From a virus, in IMG/VR virus record IMGVR_UViG_3300047356_000163, positions 1-32,121 of that record: a DNA stretch of 32,121 bases; one strand, given 5' to 3'. Positions 16,265-21,146 of the stretch are shown here, piece by piece; the first letter of the stretch is position 1; each line of letters opens with the position of its first letter. Below the pieces are notes generated by a model. The model did no database searches and was not told the origin of the DNA. It saw only the letters and a list, made by a program, of their open reading frames with translations. The position numbers and the translations under genes are program-made.

Positions 16265-16451
16265 GTGTTGTCATCATATCTTCCCAGTCAAGATCAGTAA
16301 CCTGATTTGATAGTTCTTTGTATTCTTCAGCAGGGACTGCCATGACAGCAGTTCCATCTGGTTTACGAACTATAAAGGATTCACCTGCTTCAATGCGATC
16401 CATGTATGCATCGAAGTCTTTTTCAAATTCAGCAAACGGAACTTCAACCAT
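16248..16451 (-). CDS. Phd/YefM-like antitoxin-type protein (67 aa)
   Basis: The 67-residue protein has the Phd/YefM antitoxin plan. An N-terminal beta-alpha DNA-binding part (MVEVPFAEFEKDFDAYMDRI) is followed by the typical turn EAGESFIVRKPDGTAVMAVPAEEY and an acidic C-terminal tail (TDLDWEDMM), which in this family would bind a toxin. No recognisable toxin gene adjoins it. In phages such solitary proteins could neutralise a host toxin or act as repressors; this is inference. The start at 16451 is favoured by an ideal AAGGAG five bases before ATG, lying within the end of talC (8-base overlap). A longer reading from 16475 has no such site. Confidence 0.65.
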   Translation of the reverse strand: MVEVPFAEFEKDFDAYMDRIEAGESFIVRKPDGTAVMAVPAEEYKELSNQVTDLDWEDMMTTHDDAS

Positions 16452-17091
16452 TGATCTCCTTAAAATCTTTTTCAAAAATTGCCAGACCAGAATCGGTCAG
16501 GACATGGTTATACATTTTGTCAAACACAGCAGGTGGCAATGTACATACATTAGCACCATAGAGGAAGCAACGCGAGACATGGTGGACATCTCTCAAACTG
16601 GCAGCAAGGATTTTTGTGCGAACACCATGAGCACAGTACAGACCAGAGATAGCACGAACCAGTTCAACACCACTGAAGGAATTATCATTCATACGACCCA
16701 CGAAAGGTGAGATATATGTGGCACCTGCTTTTGCTGCCATCACTGCCTGAGCAGCACTGAAGCACAAGGTGACGTTAGTTTCGACACCTTGAGCAGTGAG
16801 TTCTTTACATGCCTTTAGACCCTCTACAGTGAGAGGCAGTTTGATTGTAACGTTGTCAGCAATATCACGATACTTAATAGCATTGGTAAGCATCTCAAAG
16901 CAAGAGTCACCTTCTACTTCAGCAGAGATGCTTTCAAAAGCAAAGTTAGTTGCTAGTGTTTTAATGAACTCCACATAGTCTACACCGGACTTGCGAACTA
17001 GTGTAGGATTTGTAGTGATACCATCAACTAGACCAGTCTTATAGCGGTCGGCAATTGCTTCGTAGTCAGCAGTGTCTAGGAAAATTTTCAT
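16444..17091 (-). CDS. talC: Transaldolase (TalC/FSA type)
   Basis: A 215-residue short transaldolase of the TalC/fructose-6-phosphate-aldolase-like group, which transfers a dihydroxyacetone unit in the pentose phosphate pathway. Visible family features are FLDTADYEAI at the N-terminus (Asp6), GITTNPTLV (Asn28), the Schiff-base Lys84 in NVTIKLPLT, then VTLCFSAAQA and YISPFVGRMND. The length is typical. The start is the ATG at 17091 (MKIFLDTA); an upstream in-frame start adds 16 residues unlike the family. Cyanophage talC is well known as a host-like auxiliary metabolic gene thought to favour NADPH and ribose production for dNTPs, which fits the nrdAB genes in this window. It sits in a run of overlapping small genes. 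Confidence 0.95.
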   Translation of the reverse strand: MKIFLDTADYEAIADRYKTGLVDGITTNPTLVRKSGVDYVEFIKTLATNFAFESISAEVEGDSCFEMLTNAIKYRDIADNVTIKLPLTVEGLKACKELTAQGVETNVTLCFSAAQAVMAAKAGATYISPFVGRMNDNSFSGVELVRAISGLYCAHGVRTKILAASLRDVHHVSRCFLYGANVCTLPPAVFDKMYNHVLTDSGLAIFEKDFKEING

Positions 17092-17105
17092 ATTCAGTAG
17101 GTTGA

Positions 17106-17312
17106 TTATACTCCGATGCGTTGCTGCATCGAAATACATTGTTCTTTCATATTATACTGGAGTTTATAGTTCTTTGTCAAGACATAATACCCATTAATGG
17201 TCACTCCATCATCTGTCCACCCGTAGGCGATTACTTTTTCACATGCTCCATCGATAGTAAAGCATTTGTTACTATGTAAGTATTCGTGATAACGAGCGTC
17301 TAGATTAATCAT
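17106..17312 (-). CDS. Conserved hypothetical protein (68 aa)
   Basis: No family assigned. The 68-residue protein (MINLDARYHEYLHSNKCFTI, then AYGWTDDGVTINGYYVLTKNY) is rich in aromatic residues and likely a small beta-containing fold. Its ATG overlaps the TAA stop of the preceding gene by one base (TAATG), which supports it as a genuine coupled gene. It ends 14 bases before the talC start. Confidence 0.65.
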   Translation of the reverse strand: MINLDARYHEYLHSNKCFTIDGACEKVIAYGWTDDGVTINGYYVLTKNYKLQYNMKEQCISMQQRIGV

Positions 17313-17560
17313 TAGCGTTCCTCAAAAGTGATACGGCGGACCTTGCGTTGGCGTCGTTCCTCCTGGTATTTTAGGTCATCCGGTGTCAGGATACCATGAT
17401 ATTTAATATTATTGTCATGTTTCGTTAGAACCACTTGACCTAGATCAATTGCTCCCACGGTATCGTCCACAACCTTCATCTGATTTGGACACCCACAGAA
17501 CTGAACCTTGCTATTGCTTGTCAGTTCTTTGTTGCATAATTTACATCTTGCAGATAACAT
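17312..17560 (-). CDS. Zinc-ribbon-like small protein (82 aa)
   Basis: An 82-residue protein whose N-terminus carries four well-spaced cysteines, CKLC (6-9) and CGC (about 22-24), as expected for a small treble-clef or zinc-ribbon site. The C-terminus is basic (YQEERRQRKVRRITFEER), so nucleic-acid binding is plausible but unproven. It is the first gene downstream of the three-tRNA cluster and is translationally coupled to the following 68-residue gene. Confidence 0.68.
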   Translation of the reverse strand: MLSARCKLCNKELTSNSKVQFCGCPNQMKVVDDTVGAIDLGQVVLTKHDNNIKYHGILTPDDLKYQEERRQRKVRRITFEER

Positions 17561-17588
17561 TAGTAAGCATTTAACCTCATATGAGTAA

Positions 17589-17660
17589 TGCTCGAAGAGG
17601 GGATCGAACCCCCGACAATCTCCGTGTAAAGGAGGTGCTCTACCTCTGAGCTATTCGAGC
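17589..17660 (-). tRNA. tRNA-Val(TAC)
   Basis: 72 bases. The acceptor GCTCGAA/TTCGAGC is perfect, D arm GCTC/GAGC, anticodon loop TTTACAC (anticodon TAC) on a CCTCC/GGAGA stem with one mismatch, T arm GGGGG-TTCGATC-CCCTC. Discriminator is A and no CCA is encoded. It reads GTA. It is the last of three clustered tRNAs. Confidence 0.93.
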
Positions 17661-17663
17661 GAG

Positions 17664-17745
17664 TGTCGGTAAGAGGACTTGAACCTCCACGTCATAAGAC
17701 ACCAGAACCTAAACCTGGCGCGTCTACCAATTCCGCCATACCGAC
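17664..17745 (-). tRNA. tRNA-Leu(TAG)
   Basis: 82 bases with the long variable arm typical of leucine tRNAs. Acceptor GTCGGTA/TACCGAC is perfect. Anticodon stem CCAGG/TCTGG has loop TTTAGGT (anticodon TAG). T arm GAGG-TTCAAGT-CCTC. Discriminator is A. It reads CTA. Only three bases separate it from tRNA-Val, so co-transcription is nearly certain. Confidence 0.93.
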
Positions 17746-17749
17746 AAGG

Positions 17750-17823
17750 CGTCTCAGGAGGGACTCGAACCCCCGACCAATTCATTAGAAGTGAATTGCT
17801 CTATCCATCTGAGCTACTGAGAC
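17750..17823 (-). tRNA. tRNA-Arg(TCT)
   Basis: 74 bases. Acceptor GTCTCAG/CTGAGAC is perfect, D arm GCTC/GAGC, anticodon stem ATTCA/TGAAT with loop CTTCTAA (anticodon TCT), T arm GGGGG-TTCGAGT-CCCTC, discriminator G. It reads AGA, a codon used often by AT-rich phages. Its 5' end directly abuts the T tract of the candidate terminator at 17824-17845. Confidence 0.93.
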
Positions 17824-17845
17824 AAAAAAAGTTAGTTGCCTAACT
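17824..17845 (-). terminator. Candidate intrinsic terminator touching tRNA-Arg
   Basis: On the minus strand AGTTAG-GCAA-CTAACT (6-bp stem, GNRA-type loop) is followed by seven T, with the next base being the first base of tRNA-Arg. The stem includes the TAG stop of the preceding gene (17840-17842). The stem is AT-rich, so termination may be partial. Confidence 0.55.
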
Positions 17846-18079
17846 TATACCAGACATCCAACCAATAGGATTGAGTTGTGTGGTAGTCTTGCCATTAACA
17901 GTGGCAATATCATACATCACCTGATGTATATTTTTTACTTCTGTATAGGTATCAACAAGTAAAAGATTTTCTGCTACTGCTTGATCGTAAGCAAGTTTAT
18001 ATTCTTTTTGGTGGAGAGAAAAAGTAGCAGAACCAAACCAAGGATCATCCTTGAGATATATTGGTGCTGGATATGTCAT
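17840..18079 (-). CDS. Conserved hypothetical protein (79 aa)
   Basis: A 79-residue protein (MTYPAPIYLKDDPWFGSATF, then YKLAYDQAVAENLLLVDTY) without recognisable family or membrane segment. Its ATG overlaps the TGA of the lysozyme gene (ATGA), so it is translated by coupling with the lysozyme. A role linked to the lysozyme is possible from position only. It ends in a candidate terminator before the tRNA cluster. Confidence 0.68.
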   Translation of the reverse strand: MTYPAPIYLKDDPWFGSATFSLHQKEYKLAYDQAVAENLLLVDTYTEVKNIHQVMYDIATVNGKTTTQLNPIGWMSGIS

Positions 18080-18657
18080 GCTAAAACCATTTTTTTAGTG
18101 TAGTCATATGCATAGATTTCACGGTTGCCTTTGATGCCCCATCCCAACCAGTAGTAAGCAGGTTTCATATAGTAAGATACAGTCTGTCCACCGCCTTCAA
18201 ATTGTGGGAGGACACGTTGAAAGATAGGTTCGTTAATCATCCAGCGAGTCTGACCTTCCAGACTACTGGGATCGCACACATATTTAGCACAGAAGTTACC
18301 AAGACCCTTGTAGCGACCAATACTAGTCCACTGAATCAAACCATATCCACCAACCTTACATTCAGTGTAGGATACGCGAGCACCACCTTCACAAATGTTG
18401 GAGATGAACTTACTCTCTTGCTTAATGTTACCCATGATCGTAGCAAGGGCATTACGATCTTTGATTTTAGTTTGTTCCTGAAGTTCTTCTAGAACAAACT
18501 GCTCTTCTGGAGTACAATCTTCGCATTTCCATGTGAGTTCATACTGTATAATAGGAACTTCTACAGCAGGGGGAGAATCAATCTCAGTAATAGAAGGATA
18601 TGCACAAGCAGAACTAGTTAGTGTCAGTGCTGTCAATGCCAGAATTCGTTTCATCAT
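18076..18657 (-). CDS. Exported phage lysozyme (tail-lysozyme/Phage_lysozyme2-like)
   Basis: I start this at the tandem ATGs at 18657/18654, giving MMKRILALTALTLTSSACAYP, a clear signal-peptide-like sequence (basic N-end, hydrophobic core, possible SACA-Y cleavage). A longer frame from 18723 would bury this signal. The product is about 193 residues. The body has the phage lysozyme pattern ALATIMGNIKQESKF (probable catalytic Glu81), then CKVGGYGLIQWTSIGRYKGL and GQTRWMINEP. Six or more cysteines after the signal suggest disulfides in the periplasm. It would cleave peptidoglycan for lysis or virion release. It overlaps the end of the GIY-YIG-like gene by 44 bases and is coupled to the next small gene. 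Family recognition is from memory of the motif pattern. Confidence 0.82.
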   Translation of the reverse strand: MMKRILALTALTLTSSACAYPSITEIDSPPAVEVPIIQYELTWKCEDCTPEEQFVLEELQEQTKIKDRNALATIMGNIKQESKFISNICEGGARVSYTECKVGGYGLIQWTSIGRYKGLGNFCAKYVCDPSSLEGQTRWMINEPIFQRVLPQFEGGGQTVSYYMKPAYYWLGWGIKGNREIYAYDYTKKMVLA

Positions 18658-19105
18658 ACTCAAAATAATCTTTACGGTAGTAGCGTCCGAGGATGTTGCC
18701 ATTATAGAAGGCAGGGGTGCCATCTGTCAAGCTTTCCGTCAGAACACTGTGTAAGAAGAGTTGGCGGGTCTCCTCGTAGTTGACTCGTCCTGGTGTGGTG
18801 TGTAAGGAGAGGATTTCTCTAGCAAAAGACTCCCGTCCATACTGTTTAATATCCTCTTTAAGCTCTGGACAACTTCCAAAGTACTTTCTCCAGTCACTCT
18901 CACTTGTAACTCTTCGCCGCTTGCCAGTAGTATTATTACTTCTAGGCTTTCGTTTTTGCCAGAAGTATTTTCTACCGATGTAGGAACGGTTGGTGGTGCT
19001 ACAGGTAATTTTGTAAACAAAACCATAGTTGTCCCCAATAAGAGACCCGTCAAAGACGCTGCCATGATAGATCCAGGGATTTGGATACTCTTTATTTTCT
19101 GCCAC
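18614..19105 (-). CDS. GIY-YIG-like endonuclease (Seg/homing type)
   Basis: A 163-residue putative nuclease. GFVYKIT (28-34) and SYIGRKYF (41-48) match the GIY and YIG elements and following Arg45. KKRRVTSESDWRKYFGS-type text (here RRRVTSESDWRKYFGS) follows, then Glu111/Glu112 in NYEETRQLF and Asn135 in FYNGNILGR, which fit the remaining catalytic positions. Similar small phage proteins are often annotated as Seg-like homing or putative endonucleases. The first in-frame start is GTG at 19105, which has no close ribosome site; AGAGG lies 15 bases away and instead suits the overlapping ORF at 19113. The late promoter at 19128-19134 is very close. Initiation is therefore uncertain, though the protein frame itself is convincing. 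Confidence 0.78.
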   Translation of the reverse strand: MAENKEYPNPWIYHGSVFDGSLIGDNYGFVYKITCSTTNRSYIGRKYFWQKRKPRSNNTTGKRRRVTSESDWRKYFGSCPELKEDIKQYGRESFAREILSLHTTPGRVNYEETRQLFLHSVLTESLTDGTPAFYNGNILGRYYRKDYFEYDETNSGIDSTDTN

Positions 19106-19113
19106 ATACTCAT
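18739..19113 (-). CDS. Possible overlapping membrane protein ORF (124 aa)
   Basis: A second same-strand frame inside the GIY-YIG-like gene. It begins at ATG 19113 with a fair ribosome site (AGAGG, 7 bases before). The product starts MSMWQKIKSIQIPGSIMAAS, has a clear membrane helix (about 12-36), a Pro-rich linker (LPVAPPTVPTS) and a predicted helical region (LEVIILLASGEELQV, then LEVVQSLKRIL). These traits are unusual for a random shadow frame, but the overlapping frame is strongly family-like, so this ORF may still be spurious. If real, its position beside an exported lysozyme would suit a holin or spanin-like role. Confidence 0.4.
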   Translation of the reverse strand: MSMWQKIKSIQIPGSIMAASLTGLLLGTTMVLFTKLPVAPPTVPTSVENTSGKNESLEVIILLASGEELQVRVTGESTLEVVQSLKRILNSMDGSLLLEKSSPYTPHQDESTTRRPANSSYTVF

Positions 19114-19127
19114 GATTTAACCTCTAA

Positions 19128-19134
19128 TATTTAT
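19128..19134 (-). promoter_or_regulatory. T4-type late promoter (ATAAATA)
   Basis: The minus strand reads ACCATAAATATTAGAGG. The TAA is the stop codon of pcyA (19131-19133). It lies only 14 bases before the ATG at 19113 and 22 before the GTG at 19105, so a transcript from it would have a very short leader. Confidence 0.6.
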
Positions 19135-19817
19135 GGTTCGTCAAATAAGATCTGATTGATATAATCATTAGCCCACACGTCACCAAAATATTTGGCAAGG
19201 ATGCGTCTAGTTTTGTCGTTAAGTTTTTGATTTTTACAGTATTGTATCTGCCCGTCGTATCTTAAATCTGCTCCATAGTTATCTCTATCAGATCTCCATA
19301 CAGCACCAGCATATACATCTAGATATTGATCAACAACACGACAGAAAGTATTTCTTTCATCGTCTGTTCTCAGACTAGCAAACTTACAGTATGGAGAAAA
19401 GATGTTGCCCCATGAAGGTACATCCCTGTTATTCTCAAAACTAAAAAATCTACTGATGTCAGCAATATCATCATATATTAGATGACCGATACCATCTACG
19501 GGAGAGATATCTGTGATAGCAGCACTAACATTATTGTTATTAGCAACAATATCTGCGCCAAAGATTGGCAAATTAAACTCAGGATCTGGATACCAGATAC
19601 AATGTAAGATATCAAGTGGTCCTAGAGTAGCAATCTCTAAGTGTACCTTGCGTAAACCAGTACAACTAAACATTTCATTATGAATGTTTAGATTTCCATC
19701 TTCAGTTTCCTTATAAACTTTTTCAAATTTATCATCAACATCTAATGGCTCTACACATGGTAGAGTTTTTTGATGCTTACGAATAATCTTAGCAAGATCG
19801 TCAATTATTAATCCCAT
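19131..19817 (-). CDS. pcyA: Phycocyanobilin:ferredoxin oxidoreductase
   Basis: A 228-residue ferredoxin-dependent bilin reductase. PcyA reduces biliverdin IXalpha to phycocyanobilin, the chromophore of cyanobacterial phycobiliproteins and phytochromes. The family pattern is clear. RKVHLEIATLGPLDILHCIWYP contains the catalytic Glu61 and His72 (equivalents of Glu76 and His88 in cyanobacterial PcyA). GADIVANNNNVSAAITDISPV contains Asp89 (Asp105 equivalent). WGNIFSPYC, IQYCKNQKLNDKTRRIL and DYINQILFD complete the match. These motifs agree with PcyA better than with the PebS/PebA sequences I recall. Length is slightly below host PcyA. It overlaps the preceding small ORF by 10 bases and lies in the nrd neighbourhood. 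Phage bilin reductases are known auxiliary metabolic genes; the benefit to the phage is not settled. Confidence 0.93.
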   Translation of the reverse strand: MGLIIDDLAKIIRKHQKTLPCVEPLDVDDKFEKVYKETEDGNLNIHNEMFSCTGLRKVHLEIATLGPLDILHCIWYPDPEFNLPIFGADIVANNNNVSAAITDISPVDGIGHLIYDDIADISRFFSFENNRDVPSWGNIFSPYCKFASLRTDDERNTFCRVVDQYLDVYAGAVWRSDRDNYGADLRYDGQIQYCKNQKLNDKTRRILAKYFGDVWANDYINQILFDEP

Positions 19818-19999
19818 GGGTCACGTATTTGTATTTTATTGCCTGTAGTTGAAATGCTTTTGCTAGACTTGACGGACCCCTTGAGAGGAGATCTCTCTCC
19901 TCCTGACTGGGTAGATTTGTCTGTAGGAGGTCTTCCCTCCAACCAGGTAAAGAGTAGTTTGTCACAACTGAAAACCAGCGAACGTATCTTTTTCAACAT
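19808..19999 (-). CDS. Small hypothetical ORF between nrdB and pcyA (63 aa)
   Basis: A 63-residue basic protein (MLKKIRSLVFSCDKLLFTWL, then EGRPPTDKS and a Ser/Lys-rich tail). It fills the 144-base gap between nrdB and pcyA. The start at 19999 overlaps the end of nrdB by 38 bases, and its stop overlaps the pcyA start by 10 bases, which would couple pcyA translation to it. No family is recognised. Two short inverted repeats in its second half (GAGGAGA/TCTCCTC near 19884-19901; GGAGG/CCTCC near 19926-19940) could instead mean a structured untranslated spacer. Confidence 0.5.
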   Translation of the reverse strand: MLKKIRSLVFSCDKLLFTWLEGRPPTDKSTQSGGERSPLKGSVKSSKSISTTGNKIQIRDPWD

Positions 20000-21146
20000 C
20001 TTGCTTAATGCTCCCAATTAAATATGATTCTACTTCTGTTTCCTGAGGAGCAACTTGCATACCTTTAGAAGATAACCAGTGCTCTGTCCATGGAAGAGGG
20101 TTATTACTAACAGGAGTATCAAAGATTGCCTTCAATCCAATAGACTTTAGACGACGATTAGCAGTCCACTCAACATACTTAGCAAGAAGTTTGTCATTAA
20201 GACCAATAAGAGATCCATCTCGGAACAAATACTCTGCCCAAGACTTCTCTTCTTCTACACACTCACGGAACATCTGATAGACATTCTCTTCCTCTTCCTT
20301 AGCAATCTCAACCATCTCAGGATCATCACCTTCCAACCACTTTTTGATAATGTTCTTGGTAATAGTCATGTGTTGACTCTCATCTCTAGCAATGAGACCA
20401 ATAATCTTAGCAGATCCTTCGAGAAGTTTGAGTTCACCAAAAGCAAACGAACAAGCAAATGATACGTAGAAACGAATACCTTCTAGAATATAGACATTGA
20501 CCACAGCACGATACAATTTACGCTTGAGTTCACGAAGTTCTATCTGTGCTGTTGGAACTTCATCCAAAGCATGTTCCCATTGATTACCAGCACCCCATTC
20601 CTGTGCTGCCTGTAGAAACTCATCATAAGCACTAGTAACTGACTGTGCTCTAGCAAGAATCCTGTCATCATCTAAGATTTTATCAAAGACATCAGAAGGA
20701 TCAGCATATACATTCTTGATAATGTGGGTGTAGGAGCGACTATGGATCATCTCCATGGTCTGCCAAATGTTCATGGCACCCTCAAGTTCGGGTAGGCTGC
20801 AATAAGGCATGAAAGCCATGCCAGGACCACGACCTTGTACGGAGTCAAGGAGGATTTGATACTTAAGGTTCGACGTGAAGATGTGTTTCTGTGCATCATT
20901 TAAAATTTGATAGTCAGCGCGATCTTTCTGTAGAGATACCTCTTCAGGACGCCAGAAATAACCTAGTTGTTGCTGTGTAAGTTTATCAAACACAGGATAC
21001 TTAAACTTATCGTATCTCTGAACCCCAAGAGGGGGTCCAAAGAACATTTTTTGCTTGGTGCTGTCAACAATACTTGTATTGAATACTGTCATACCATCTA
21101 CTTGACTACGCATTTGATTATTTGTTCTAAATTTTGCAACTGTCAC
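19962..21146 (-). CDS. nrdB: Ribonucleotide reductase class Ia, small (beta) subunit
   Basis: A 394-residue radical-generating subunit that works with NrdA to make dNDPs. All diiron ligands and the radical tyrosine are present: Asp101 (LLDSVQ), Glu132 and His135 (EMIHSRSYTH), Tyr139 in the same motif, Glu222 (ILEGIRFYVSFAC), Glu256 and His259 (RDESQHM). The start is GTG at 21146, inside the end of nrdA (20-base overlap). The ribosome site AGGAGG lies six bases upstream and is itself encoded by the Glu-Glu-Glu codons of the NrdA tail, so translation is coupled to nrdA. The protein is of normal family length. Confidence 0.96.
   Translation of the reverse strand: MTVAKFRTNNQMRSQVDGMTVFNTSIVDSTKQKMFFGPPLGVQRYDKFKYPVFDKLTQQQLGYFWRPEEVSLQKDRADYQILNDAQKHIFTSNLKYQILLDSVQGRGPGMAFMPYCSLPELEGAMNIWQTMEMIHSRSYTHIIKNVYADPSDVFDKILDDDRILARAQSVTSAYDEFLQAAQEWGAGNQWEHALDEVPTAQIELRELKRKLYRAVVNVYILEGIRFYVSFACSFAFGELKLLEGSAKIIGLIARDESQHMTITKNIIKKWLEGDDPEMVEIAKEEEENVYQMFRECVEEEKSWAEYLFRDGSLIGLNDKLLAKYVEWTANRRLKSIGLKAIFDTPVSNNPLPWTEHWLSSKGMQVAPQETEVESYLIGSIKQDVEKDTFAGFQL

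Noticed and set aside
17092-17139. Upstream in-frame extension of talC by 16 residues
   Set aside because: MKIFLDTADYE at 17091 is the normal family start; the extension overlaps the preceding gene and is unlike transaldolases.
19131-19817. Reading the bilin reductase as PebS rather than PcyA
   Set aside because: The motifs HLEIA, LDILHC, GADIVA and NDKTRR match PcyA sequences I know much better than PebS, though I could not run an alignment.
19884-19940. Inverted repeats after nrdB as an intrinsic terminator
   Set aside because: The stems (GAGGAGA/TCTCCTC and GGAGG/CCTCC) are followed by no T tract on the minus strand.
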